Below, piece by piece: positions 1 to 8,715 of a stretch of DNA of 64,000 nucleotides. Where the stretch lies: assembly GCF_017991995.1 (NCBI RefSeq), contig NZ_JAGOPN010000013.1, forward strand, positions 1 to 64,000, written 5' to 3'. The notes under the pieces are model-generated. The model was not told the origin of the DNA, searched no databases, and saw only the letters and a program-made list of their open reading frames with translations. Source of the stretch: Pseudacidovorax sp. (GTDB taxonomy: Bacteria; Pseudomonadota; Gammaproteobacteria; Burkholderiales; Burkholderiaceae_C). Each line of letters starts with the position of its first letter. Position 1 is the first letter of the stretch. Made by a program: the position numbers and the translations under genes.

Positions 1-2
1 AG

Positions 3-1850
3 GTGGTCAAGGACGAGCGGGGCCGCGAGAAGCTGGAGGAGGTCGACGGGGTGCGCCCTGGGGACGTGCTCGAGTACCGGGCGGTCTACAGGAACGTCAG
101 CAAGCAGGCCCTCAAGGGCGTGGCGGCAAACCTGCCGCTGCCCGAGGGCCTGGAGTACGTGGCGCGCACGGCGCAGCCGGGCAAGGGCGCGCAGTTCGCG
201 CTCAAGGCCGATGGGGCCTATGAGGCGGAGCCGCTGATCGGATGCGCCGTGTCCACGCCTACGTCGGTGGCGGGCAACGTCAGCGGTGCGAACAACAAGT
301 ACAACTTCGTGGTGGCCTACACGCTGCCGGCGACGGCCACGGGCACGGGTGCGTACGACATCGGCAAGGTGACGGTGGCGCCGGTGGCCTCGAGCGTGAC
401 GGCCTATGGCTATGCGGCGACCAACCAGAGCGTGCAGGTGCAGGACAGCGTGAACCTGACCACCTCGGCGGCCTTCTCGGTCAGCAAGAGCATCGGCGCG
501 CCGAATGCGGGCATCTACCCGCCCGGGGCGCTGACGGGGACATGGCCGAGTGCGATCGGCAACAACCCGAGCTCGGGCAGCAAGAGCGTGGCGGGCGCGA
601 GCTGCGCGACCACGTGGTCGACGGGCCTGGCCTCTACGGCCTCGTGCACGTACATCACGTACACCATCTCGTACACGAACAACGGTGCGGCCAGTGGCCG
701 GTTCAACCTGCAGGACGTGATCGGCACCGGCGAAACGGCGGGCTTGACGTACGTGACGGGTTCGGCCAAGTGGAGCGGCAATGCAAACACCTCTGCGGCG
801 CTGAGCGAGAGCAGCAACTCCGGGTTCACGGGTGCGGACTTCAACGTTGCCACCACCGGCAGCGTCAGCACGCTGACCTTCGTGGACGGCGCGGTGGCTG
901 CGGGCGGCAGCGGCAGCCTGAGCTTCGTGGTGCTGGTCAACAGCAGCGCGACCAAGGGCGGCGACACCACCAGCAACGCGGTGAAGTTCAATCCGTTGGA
1001 TGCCACGGGCGCCAATGCGGCTTCTCCGGTGTTGGGCAGCAGCCCCTCGACGTCGAACAAGTCGGTCTTCCTGGTGGCGGGCTCCTATGGTGTTGCGGTG
1101 GGTGCGGCCTCCTCGGCGACCTCCAGCGACGCGAAGGACGCGACGGCGGGCACGCCCAATGCCACGAGCACGGACTCGCAGTCCAATGCCAAGGCGACGG
1201 CGGGTTCGTCCACGAGCTTCACGCACAAGGTCTACAACCTGGGTGATGACGACATCGTGAACGTGACGGTGGCCTCCAGCACCTTCCCCACGGGCACGAC
1301 GTTCCGCTTCTACAAGGCGGACGGCACGACGGAGCTGTCGGACCACAACAACGACGGCATCCCGGATACCGACACGATCAAGGGCGGCGACGTTGCCACG
1401 ATCGTGGTGAAGGCGTTCATTCCTGCCACGACGGCGCCCAATGCGGCGGCCAACTACACGTTGACGCTGCTGGGCACGTCGGTGACCGACGCCACCAAGA
1501 AGGACGCGGCCAAGGACACCCTGGTGGCCGTGGTGGGTGCGGCGGTGGACCTGACCAACAGCAAGACGGGCGTGAGCAACAGCGGCGCCAATGCGGACGT
1601 GGGCCAGGGCCCGAGTGCGCAGCCGACGTTGATCAATGCCAGCGTGCCGGCGGGTTCGTGGACCACTCTGGACCTGTGGATCACCAACAACGACACCCAG
1701 AACAACACCTACACCCTGGTGTCCAGCGGCAACTCCAGCCTCTCGGGCAGCCTGCCAGTGGGCTGGACGGTGAAGTACGTCACGGGTGCGGTCGCCAAGA
1801 CCGCGTGCGCGGCGGCGAGCGGCATCGACCCCAGCGCGATCTCGGTCATC
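3..1850 (+). CDS. DUF11-repeat surface/secreted protein, truncated at both ends
   Basis: The reading frame is already open at the left edge, so the start lies outside the window. The visible ~615 residues are rich in Thr, Ser, Gly, Ala and Asn and nearly free of Lys and Cys. They carry DUF11-like stretches such as GDVLEYRAVYRNVSKQALKG near residue 20 and YTISYTNNGAASGRFN near 220, typical of the conserved-repeat adhesin-like proteins of Burkholderiales. Such proteins are exported or surface-bound; no signal peptide or anchor is visible because both ends are missing. The open frame continues to 2192, but composition changes sharply after about 1850 (Arg and Trp rich, no DUF11 character), where the other strand encodes a DoxX N-terminus. 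I treat the tail as spurious. Family call is firm; function in this cell is unknown. Confidence 0.7.
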
Positions 1851-2011
1851 GGATCGAGGATCTTCGGCCAGCCCTCGTGGAGCAGCCAGCCGCCCAGGGC
1901 CAGCCGGAGCAACAGCCATCCCAGAGGCTGCGCGAAGTTTTGGTACAGCGGGGCCAGCGCCGGGATGAAAAGACTTTCTCTGGAAACGTTGAAGTCGAAG
2001 GAGCGACGCAT
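1851..2011 (-). pseudogene. DoxX-family membrane protein, N-terminal fragment
   Basis: An ATG at 2011-2009 opens a frame beginning MRRSFDFNVSRE and then a hydrophobic segment containing LLLRLALGGWLLHEGWPKIL, the conserved first transmembrane helix of DoxX proteins. DoxX family members are about 130-150 residues with four helices. Here similarity stops after about 53 residues, at the point where the DUF11 gene of the other strand also breaks off. The frame stays open to 1709 but that part is antisense to the DUF11 gene. The fragment lies about 200 bp downstream of the FAH gene in the same direction. Either a deletion removed the rest or the sequence was misjoined. Confidence 0.6.
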
Positions 2012-2208
2012 AGGAGCCTTGCAGAATTTTCGGGGGTGCCGCACTGGTCGGAGCACGTGTGTCCGGGTGCACGACGATCTTCCCAGGCACTCATCCAAGG
2101 CTTTTGATGCATGTCATGGTTGGGTCCAGTGGAACGGCCGGACATGCATCGAGACGGCGTCGTCCGCGTCCAGGGTCGCGCCATGGGACTGAACGCAGAC
2201 CTTGCCAA

Positions 2209-3153
2209 TCATTCGCCCTTGGCCGCGCGCAGGTTGGCCTTGAAGTGTTCCGGCACGCGCTCGTCGAAGCCGAGCGCCACGCGGCGCACTTCGGGGCTGT
2301 CGGTGGGCGCATGGCCCACGCCCAGGGCCGCCGCGCGCGGCGCGTCGATGGCCACCACCGTGCCTTCCACGCGGCCGATGCCGGTGATCTCGCAGGCCAC
2401 GACGTTGCCCGGGTTCACGCTGCGCGAATGGCAGGGCGTGCCCATCAGGATCACGTCGCCGGGCATCAGGGTGATGTGGCGCGCGATGTCGGCGATCACG
2501 TAGTGCGGGCCCCAGATGGTCTCTTCGCCGATCTGCGCTTCCTGCACCACCAGGCCGTCCACCGTGGTGCGCAGCGTCTGCGCGAACAGGTCGACGCCGC
2601 GCACGATGCCGGGCCCGATGGGCAGCAGCGTGTCCGCACCCTTGACGCGCAGCATGCTGCCCTGGTCGGTGTCGCGGAAGTCCTGCAGGCCCATGTCCAG
2701 CGCCGGGCAGAAGCCTTCGATGCAGTCCCAGGCTTCGTCGGGCGTCACGTTGCGGCAGGTGCGGCCGATGACGACGGCGTACTCGCCCTCGTAGTTGAGG
2801 TACTTGCAGTCCGCCGGCTTGAGGATCTGGCCCTTGTGGCCGTTGAGCGAGGTCGGCGGCTTGGTGAAGTAGGTGGGCGTCTCGGTGGGCTTGGGCTTGT
2901 TGCGCGTCTCCATGCTGCGCGAGCTGTAGGAGATGTGCACCGCGATGATCTTGCTCGGGTTGACCGGCGGCAGGTAGGTCTGCGCGTCGGCGTCCAGCAG
3001 GCGGCCGTCGTCCAGGCGCAGGCGGCCGGCGTCGGAGCCTTCTTCCACCATCGTGCCCCAGAAGGCGCTGCCGCCGATGAGGACGCGGCGTCGCTCGACG
3101 CGGGGGCCCTGCATCACGGCGGGCAGGCTCTGGAGGGGGAATTCGAAGTTCAT
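2209..3153 (-). CDS. Fumarylacetoacetate hydrolase (FAH) family protein, HpaG-like
   Basis: 314 residues with a single C-terminal FAH fold. The metal-site signature is visible as YEGEYAVVIG near residue 121 (acidic ligands E122 and E124), with VHISYSS near 72 and GTPCHSRSVNPG near 250. In the homoprotocatechuate pathway, HpaG-type FAH enzymes decarboxylate 5-oxopent-3-ene-1,2,5-tricarboxylate, and a sister domain isomerises its precursor. Here there is one FAH domain, so only one of the two steps can be assigned with ease. It is the last gene of the operon, 19 bp after hpaD. The ATG at 3153 is chosen because the fold begins there; the upstream in-frame extension is low-complexity and antisense to hpaD. 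FAH family is certain; the exact substrate is inferred from neighbours. Confidence 0.85.
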   Translation of the reverse strand: MNFEFPLQSLPAVMQGPRVERRRVLIGGSAFWGTMVEEGSDAGRLRLDDGRLLDADAQTYLPPVNPSKIIAVHISYSSRSMETRNKPKPTETPTYFTKPPTSLNGHKGQILKPADCKYLNYEGEYAVVIGRTCRNVTPDEAWDCIEGFCPALDMGLQDFRDTDQGSMLRVKGADTLLPIGPGIVRGVDLFAQTLRTTVDGLVVQEAQIGEETIWGPHYVIADIARHITLMPGDVILMGTPCHSRSVNPGNVVACEITGIGRVEGTVVAIDAPRAAALGVGHAPTDSPEVRRVALGFDERVPEHFKANLRAAKGE

Positions 3154-3172
3154 GGCGATTCTTGTGTGGGGC

Positions 3173-4039
3173 TCAGGCAGGGAACCAGATGTGGATGTTT
3201 CCGGTGCCGCGCGCGTTCTCGTAGGCGGACAGGGCCTCGCCCTTGGCGCGGCAGTCGGCGCCGCCCATGGCGCCCAGCATCTGCAGGTAGTGCGCGCCGA
3301 AGGCCTCCCAGGGCTTGCGTCGGTATTCACCGTCCCAGCGCTCCAGGATCAGGTCGTGCCGGCCTTCGGCCATCAGTGCGATGGCGCCCTTGTCGCTCTC
3401 GATGTTCTCGGGCGAGGAGACGTTGCTCTCGTGGAAGATGCGCGGATGGTTCGGCATCCAGTCGATGCCGTTGAACTTGTGGCTAAGCGCGCCCGAGGCC
3501 AGCAACACCACGCGCAGGCCGCTGGCGCGGATGCCCTCGCCGATGTCCTCGCCGGACTGGACGAACTGCTCCCAGCGGCAGTTCTGGCACGAGCTCACGG
3601 TCACCACCGGCGTGTCGTCCAGCTCCAGCCGCAAGTGCTTGACCAGGTTGACGGTGGCGTAGTGCCGGCCCAGATCGGGGTGGTCGATGACGCGGACGTA
3701 GCCCTGGCGTGCGCGCGAGGCGGTCTCCAGCGCCCGGGCCAGCCGCGGATGGCCGCGGTAGGCGAAGGGCACGCCGTGCAGGTACCAGGGCATCTCGTCG
3801 GAGATGTAGGTGCCGCTGTAGCGCGCGCCGCCGTCCACCAGGTGGTAGCCGGTGGTGAACCAGTGGCTGTCGAAGATCATGACCACGTCCGGCTTCGCTG
3901 CCGCGATGCGCTCGCGCAGCCGGGCATAGCCGGCGATCAGGTCCGAGTCCTCGCCGGCGCCCTGCAGGCGGCGGAATTCCTCGCACTGCATGAGGCCGGG
4001 GTGATGCGACACGATGGCCGATCCAACAATCTGTCCCAT
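3173..4039 (-). CDS. hpaD: 3,4-dihydroxyphenylacetate 2,3-dioxygenase (class III extradiol, LigB fold)
   Basis: 288 residues, close to the usual ~285 of HpaD/HpcB. The Fe(II) enzyme opens the ring of homoprotocatechuate to 5-carboxymethyl-2-hydroxymuconate semialdehyde. Family landmarks are the N-terminus MGQIVGSAIVSHHPGLM (iron-binding His region), MIFDSHWFTTGYH near residue 54, and GALSHKFNG near 182. It stands between the FAH gene and hpaE. A GGAGACA ribosome site at 4051-4045 precedes the ATG. A related catechol-type substrate remains possible because no 4-hydroxyphenylacetate hydroxylase (HpaBC) gene is in the window. Confidence 0.88.
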   Translation of the reverse strand: MGQIVGSAIVSHHPGLMQCEEFRRLQGAGEDSDLIAGYARLRERIAAAKPDVVMIFDSHWFTTGYHLVDGGARYSGTYISDEMPWYLHGVPFAYRGHPRLARALETASRARQGYVRVIDHPDLGRHYATVNLVKHLRLELDDTPVVTVSSCQNCRWEQFVQSGEDIGEGIRASGLRVVLLASGALSHKFNGIDWMPNHPRIFHESNVSSPENIESDKGAIALMAEGRHDLILERWDGEYRRKPWEAFGAHYLQMLGAMGGADCRAKGEALSAYENARGTGNIHIWFPA

Positions 4040-4060
4040 GGGAATGTCTCCTGATGGCGT

Positions 4061-5536
4061 TCAGCGGTGGCTGAAGCTCGCCTTGAACGGCTTTTTGGGG
4101 ACCACGACATCCTTGACGTCGCAGAAGAATTCGAAGCTCCAGTCGCCGCCTTCGCGGCCCACGCCGGAGCGCTTGATGCCGCCGAAAGGCGCGGCCAGGT
4201 CACGGATGCCGAAGCTGTTGACCCAGATGAAGCCGGTGCGCACCTGCTTGGCGATCTCGGTGGCGTGCTCGGTCTCGCCGTAGCAGACGCCGCCCAGGCC
4301 GTAGTCGGTGCCGTTGGCCAGGGCAATGGCCTCTTCGTCGCTGGCGAAGGTCTGCAGCGTGAGCACGGGGCCGAAGACCTCGTTCTGCACGATCTCGCTG
4401 TCCTGCGCCACCTTCGTGAGCATGGTCGGCTTGAAGTACTGGGCGCCGAAGCCGTGGCGCTCGCCGCCCCACAGCAGCTCGGCACCGGCAGCCACCGCGC
4501 GCTGCACGAAGCCTTCGACGCGGGCCACCTGGCGCGGATGGATGATGGGGCCGACTTCGGTGGCCTCGTCGCGCGGATCGCCCACGGTGAGCTTCTCGAC
4601 GTGGCTGCGCATGGTGGCGACGAAGCGCTCGGCCACCTTCTCGTGCACCAGGAAGCGCGTGCCCGCCAGGCAGACCTGGCCGGCGTTGCGGTACATCAGC
4701 GCGCCGGTGGCGGCGGCGCCATCCAGGTCGGCATGTTCCAGCACGATGAAGGGGCTCTTGCCGCCCAGCTCCAGGCTGCAGGGCACCAGGTTGGCGCCGG
4801 CCGCTTGTGCGATGAGTCTGGCCGTCGGCACGCTGCCGGTGAAGGAGACGCGCGCGATGCGCGCATCGCCCACCAGCCGTGCACCGGTGTTGGCGCCCGT
4901 GCCCTGCACCACGTTGAAGACACCCGGCGGCAGGCCCGCCGCGTCTGCACAGTCGGCCAGCAGCGAGCAGGTGAGCGGCGCCCACTCCGGCGGCTTTAGC
5001 ACGCAGGTGTTGCCTGCGGCCAGGGCCGGGCCCAGCTTCCAGGTGGACAGCATCAGCGGCGCGTTCCACGGCGTGATGATCACCACCACGCCGGCCGGGT
5101 CGTGGCGCACGATGTGGTGGGCCTGCTCGGTGTCGATGGGGCGGTTCTGCAGTTCCAGCGCATGCTGCGCGAACCAGCGGATGTTGAGCATGGCGCGCGG
5201 CACCACGCCGTGGCGCATGCGCGAGAGCAGCACGCCGGCGTCGGTGCTCTCCAGCCGGCAGAAGTCGTCGGCGCGCTTGCCGATCTCCTCGGCGAAACGC
5301 TCCAGGTAGGGCAGGCGCTCGGCCGCGCTCAGGGCACTCCAGGCCGGGAAGGCGCGCTGCGCGGCCGCGATGGCGGCCTCGGTGTGGTCCTCCAGGCCTT
5401 CGGCGATGCGGCCCAGCGGCTGCTGGTCGATGGGGCTGAAGAGCTCGAAGGTGGTGGCCGAGGGCACGCGACGGCCGTCGATGTAGTGGTCGGGCGAGAC
5501 CTTGACGCCCGCCACGTCCAGCAGGGAAGTGGTCAT
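4061..5536 (-). CDS. hpaE: 5-carboxymethyl-2-hydroxymuconate semialdehyde dehydrogenase
   Basis: 491 residues, full length for the NAD(P)+ aldehyde dehydrogenase superfamily. It oxidises the semialdehyde product of HpaD to the dicarboxylate. Catalytic residues are in place: TPWNAP with N158, KPPEWAP with K181, ELGGKS with the general base E257, and GQVCLAG with the nucleophile C289. Its start codon overlaps the stop of the preceding FAD-oxidase gene (ATGA at 5536-5533), so the two are probably translationally coupled. The pathway assignment rests on operon context (hpaD, hpaI, hpaH); the dehydrogenase fold itself is unambiguous. Confidence 0.88.
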   Translation of the reverse strand: MTTSLLDVAGVKVSPDHYIDGRRVPSATTFELFSPIDQQPLGRIAEGLEDHTEAAIAAAQRAFPAWSALSAAERLPYLERFAEEIGKRADDFCRLESTDAGVLLSRMRHGVVPRAMLNIRWFAQHALELQNRPIDTEQAHHIVRHDPAGVVVIITPWNAPLMLSTWKLGPALAAGNTCVLKPPEWAPLTCSLLADCADAAGLPPGVFNVVQGTGANTGARLVGDARIARVSFTGSVPTARLIAQAAGANLVPCSLELGGKSPFIVLEHADLDGAAATGALMYRNAGQVCLAGTRFLVHEKVAERFVATMRSHVEKLTVGDPRDEATEVGPIIHPRQVARVEGFVQRAVAAGAELLWGGERHGFGAQYFKPTMLTKVAQDSEIVQNEVFGPVLTLQTFASDEEAIALANGTDYGLGGVCYGETEHATEIAKQVRTGFIWVNSFGIRDLAAPFGGIKRSGVGREGGDWSFEFFCDVKDVVVPKKPFKASFSHR

Positions 5537-6972
5537 TCGGAATGCTCCTGGTTGGGTGGCAGCAACTTGCCGGGATTCATGAGGCCGTGCGGGTCGAGTG
5601 CGGCCTTGACGGCCTGCATCAGGCGCAGTTCGACCGCCGACTTGTGGCGCGCGGATTCGTCGCGGCGCAGCACGCCGAGGCCGTGCTCGGCCGAGATCGA
5701 GCCGCCATGGGCCGCCACCGCGTCGTGCACGCACTGGTTGATGGGCCTTTCGAGTGCCTCGAAGGCGGCGCGGTGCTCCGGGCCCAGCCGGTCGGCGGCG
5801 GGCGAGAGGTTGTAGTGCAGGTTGCCGTCGCCGAGGTGGCCGAAGACGACCAGCCGTTCGCCCGGCCACCGCCGTTCGATCTGCGCGCCCATGGTGGCGA
5901 TGAAGTCGGCGATGCGGGAAATGGGTAGCGCGATGTCGTGCTTGATGGTGCGGCCCTCGGCACCCTGCGATTCGGAGATGTCCTCGCGCAGCGCCCACAG
6001 GGACTGGAACTGCGCCAGCGTGGCCGAGAGGGCGGCATCGGTGGCCAGTTCCTGCTCCAGCGCGGCCTCCAGCAGGCCCTCGATCGCGGCGCTGGCATGG
6101 GCCTCGTCCACGTTGTCGCTGACTTCCAGCAGCACGTACCAGGGCGAGCGCTCGGCCAGCGGCAGGCGCGCGCTGTCCACATGCTTTTCCACCAGCGCGA
6201 TGCAGGTGTCGCTCATCAGCTCGAAGGCGGTGAGACCGGCGCCCAGGCGCGACTGGGCCAGCTGGAGCAGTTGCAATGCGGCGGCCGGGTCGGGCACGGC
6301 GACGAAGGCAGCCACCTGCGCCGCGGGCAGCGGGTGCAGCTTGAGCACCGCGGCCGTGATGACGCCCAGCGTGCCTTCGCTGCCGATGAACAGGTCGCGC
6401 AGGTCGTAGCCGGTGTTGTCCTTGCGCAGGCCGCGCAGGCCGTCCCACAGCTCGCCCTGTGCCGTCACGGCTTCGAGGCCCAGGCACAGCTCGCGCGCAT
6501 TGCCGTAGCGCAGCACCTGCACGCCGCCGGCATTGCTGGCCAGGTTGCCGCCGATGGTGCAGGTGCCTTCGGCGGCCAGACTCAGCGGGAACAGCCGGCC
6601 GGCTTCGCGTGCGGCGTCCTGCACCTGCTGCAGCGTGACGCCGGCTTCCACCGTCAGCGTGTTGTTGATGGTGTCGATGGCGCGCACCTTGTTCAGGCGC
6701 GTGAGCGACAGCACCAGTGTGCGGCCGGATGTGTCGGGCGTGGCGCCGCCCGACAGGCCCGTGTTGCCGCCCTGCGGCACCACGGCGACGCGGTGCCGGG
6801 CGCACCAGCGCACGACGGCCGCCACGTCGGCGGCCATGTCGGGCTGGGCCACGGCCAGGGCCTGGCCGGTCCACTTGCGGCGCCAGTCGGTCAGGAAGGG
6901 CGCCTTGTCCGCCTCGTCCACCAGCAGGCGGCCGGCGAAGGCTTGGCGCAGTTCGTCCAGTGCGGCCTGCAT
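5533..6972 (-). CDS. FAD-linked oxidase, D-2-hydroxyacid dehydrogenase type (GlcD/DLD family)
   Basis: 479 residues with an N-terminal FAD_binding_4 domain (VVPQGGNTGLSGGATPD near residue 64) and a C-terminal FAD-linked oxidase domain (VFGHLGDGNLHYN, then HGGSISAEHGLG near 430). Relatives oxidise D-lactate, glycolate or D-2-hydroxyglutarate and pass electrons to the respiratory chain. It sits inside the hpa-type operon, 2 bp after hpaI and overlapping hpaE by 4 bp, so it is surely co-transcribed. It is not a standard hpa gene. It may feed the pathway by oxidising an aromatic hydroxyacid, or remove a hydroxyacid by-product. The ATG at 6972 starts the recognisable domain. Confidence 0.85.
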   Translation of the reverse strand: MQAALDELRQAFAGRLLVDEADKAPFLTDWRRKWTGQALAVAQPDMAADVAAVVRWCARHRVAVVPQGGNTGLSGGATPDTSGRTLVLSLTRLNKVRAIDTINNTLTVEAGVTLQQVQDAAREAGRLFPLSLAAEGTCTIGGNLASNAGGVQVLRYGNARELCLGLEAVTAQGELWDGLRGLRKDNTGYDLRDLFIGSEGTLGVITAAVLKLHPLPAAQVAAFVAVPDPAAALQLLQLAQSRLGAGLTAFELMSDTCIALVEKHVDSARLPLAERSPWYVLLEVSDNVDEAHASAAIEGLLEAALEQELATDAALSATLAQFQSLWALREDISESQGAEGRTIKHDIALPISRIADFIATMGAQIERRWPGERLVVFGHLGDGNLHYNLSPAADRLGPEHRAAFEALERPINQCVHDAVAAHGGSISAEHGLGVLRRDESARHKSAVELRLMQAVKAALDPHGLMNPGKLLPPNQEHSE

Positions 6973-6974
6973 GC

Positions 6975-7778
6975 TCAGTAGCCCGAGGCGTTGCCGGCGG
7001 CGGGCGCCGGGGCTTCCTTGAAGCGGCGGGCGAGGGCGCGGCTGGCCTGGGCCAGCAGCGTCGCTTCCACGCCCACGGCGATGAAGCGTGCGCCCTTGCC
7101 GATCCAGTGGCGTGCGACCGTCTCGTCCGTGGCGAGGATGCCGGGCGCCTTGCCGGCGGCCTGGATGCGTGCGAATGCATGCTCGATGGCTGCGCGCACG
7201 TCCGGGTGGCCGGGCTGGCCGAGCAGGCCCATCGAGGCCGACAGGTCCGCAGGGCCGATGAACACGCCATCGACGCCCTCGACGGCCGCGATCTCGTCGA
7301 TGCGGGACAGGGCGGACGCCGTTTCCACCTGCACCAGCAGGCACATGCGGTCGTTGGCGGTCTGCAGGTAGTGCGCATCGGCGCCCCAGCGCGAGGAGCG
7401 CGCCAGGCCGCTTCCCACGCCGCGGATGCCCTGGGGCGGATAGCGCATGGCCCGTACCAGGCCGCGGGCCTGTTCGGCGTCTTCCACCATCGGCACCAGC
7501 AGCGTGGTGGCACCGATCTCCAGCACCTGCTTGACCAGGGCCGTGTCGCCGTGCGGAATGCGCACCACGGGGTGGGCGGGGTAGGGCGCCACGGCCTGCA
7601 GCGTGCCCAGCATGGAGCGCAGGTCGTTGGGCCCGTGCTCGCCGTCGACCAGCAGCCAGTCGAAGCCGGCGGTGGCGCACAGCTCGGCGGTGTAGGGCTC
7701 GGCCAGGCCGAGCCAGAGGCCGATCTGCGCGCCGGGGGCGGCCAATGCGGCCTTGAAGGTGTTCACGGTAGAGGTCAT
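6975..7778 (-). CDS. hpaI: 4-hydroxy-2-oxoheptanedioate aldolase (HpcH/HpaI family)
   Basis: 267 residues, the usual length for this class II aldolase. It splits 4-hydroxy-2-oxoheptanedioate into pyruvate and succinate semialdehyde, the last step of the meta-pathway. Visible motifs are DGEHGPND with the catalytic His at 48, VVRIPHGD with the pyruvate-binding Arg near 70, QVETASAL (metal-ligand Glu) and [10 protein letters not shown] (metal-ligand Asp). The first base of its ATG is the last base of the hpaH stop codon's reverse complement at 7778, so coupling with hpaH is likely. Confidence 0.9.
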   Translation of the reverse strand: MTSTVNTFKAALAAPGAQIGLWLGLAEPYTAELCATAGFDWLLVDGEHGPNDLRSMLGTLQAVAPYPAHPVVRIPHGDTALVKQVLEIGATTLLVPMVEDAEQARGLVRAMRYPPQGIRGVGSGLARSSRWGADAHYLQTANDRMCLLVQVETASALSRIDEIAAVEGVDGVFIGPADLSASMGLLGQPGHPDVRAAIEHAFARIQAAGKAPGILATDETVARHWIGKGARFIAVGVEATLLAQASRALARRFKEAPAPAAGNASGY

Positions 7779-8584
7779 CAGACGAACTTCAGGGAGATGG
7801 AACCGAGCGGACCGTAGTCCGCGTGGAAGGTGTCGCCGGCGGCGCAGTGCACCGGTCGCGTGAAGGAGCCGCCCAGCACGATCTGGCCCGCTTCCAGCCC
7901 CTCGCCGTGCGGAGCCAGCTTGTTGGCCAGCCAGGCCACGCCGTTGCCCGGGTGGTTGAGCACCGCGGCGCCCAGCCCCGATTCCTCGATCACGCCGTTC
8001 TTGAAGAGCAGCGCGCCGGCCCAGCGCCAGTCCACCTGGTCCGGCCGCATGGGCCGGCCGCCCATCACGATGCCGGCGCTGGCGGCGTTGTCGGCGATGG
8101 TGTCCAGCACCTTGCGCGGTGCCTTGCTCACGCGGTCGAACTGCTCGATGCGGGCATCGATCAGCTCCAGCGCGGGGATCACGTAGTCGGTGGCGTTGAG
8201 CACGTCGAACAGCGTGACGTTGGGCCCACGCAGCGGCTTGGCGAGGATGAAGGCGAATTCGACTTCGAGCCGCGGCACCAGGAAGCGGGCGGCCTCCACC
8301 TCGGTGCCGTTGTCGATCACCATGCTCTGGAGCAAGACGCCGTAGTCGGGCTCGGTGATCTGCGAGGCGATCTGCATGGCCCGCGAGGTCAGGCCGATCT
8401 TGCGGCCGACGATGGTGTCGCCGCCGGCCAGCTTGAGCGCCGTCCATTCGCGCTGGATGGCGTAGCTGTCGGCGATGGTCATGCCGGACAGGCGCTTGCT
8501 GAAGTGCTCGACGGGCTGGCGGCTGCGCTCGGCCTCGATGAGCTCTTGGGCGAGCGCGCGGTTGCGCTCCTGGGGGTCTGTCAT
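7778..8584 (-). CDS. hpaH: 2-oxo-hept-4-ene-1,7-dioate hydratase
   Basis: 268 residues, matching the HpaH/MhpD hydratase and 4-oxalocrotonate-decarboxylase family. It adds water to the 2-oxo-ene diacid to give the HpaI substrate. Landmarks are [12 protein letters not shown] near residue 60, [11 protein letters not shown] near 103 with metal-ligand acidic residues, and the C-terminal [18 protein letters not shown]. It is the first gene of the leftward operon. A GGAGACA ribosome site lies at 8596-8590. The 131-bp gap to the divergent LysR gene must hold both promoters. Confidence 0.9.
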   Translation of the reverse strand: MTDPQERNRALAQELIEAERSRQPVEHFSKRLSGMTIADSYAIQREWTALKLAGGDTIVGRKIGLTSRAMQIASQITEPDYGVLLQSMVIDNGTEVEAARFLVPRLEVEFAFILAKPLRGPNVTLFDVLNATDYVIPALELIDARIEQFDRVSKAPRKVLDTIADNAASAGIVMGGRPMRPDQVDWRWAGALLFKNGVIEESGLGAAVLNHPGNGVAWLANKLAPHGEGLEAGQIVLGGSFTRPVHCAAGDTFHADYGPLGSISLKFV

Positions 8585-8689
8585 GGATGTGTCTCCTGCA
8601 TCGCCCTGCCATGCGCAGCAAGACGTTTTGATGAAGGCGAAGTCTCGGCAGCCTGGCTGTCCACCACAAGCAATGAATTTGGAACAGTG

Positions 8690-8706
8690 ATCAAGCAGCG
8701 CTTGAT
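8690..8706. promoter_or_regulatory. Candidate LysR operator (perfect 7-bp inverted repeat)
   Basis: ATCAAGC (8690-8696) and GCTTGAT (8700-8706) are perfect inverted arms around 3 bp, in the gap between hpaH and the LysR gene and ending 9 bp before the LysR start. The site has the T-N11-A geometry of LysR binding boxes. Autorepression together with control of the hpa-type operon is the natural reading. Confidence 0.5.
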
Positions 8707-8715
8707 AATCGACCG

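Noticed and set aside
1851-2192. C-terminal extension of the DUF11 reading frame
   Set aside because: Composition turns Arg/Ser/Trp rich with no family character and it is antisense to a recognisable DoxX N-terminus; it stays open by chance in GC-rich DNA.
4061-7513. 1150-residue minus-strand open frame
   Set aside because: Only the last 491 residues (hpaE) are real; the rest is low-complexity Arg/Pro/Ala sequence running through the FAD-oxidase and aldolase genes in another frame.
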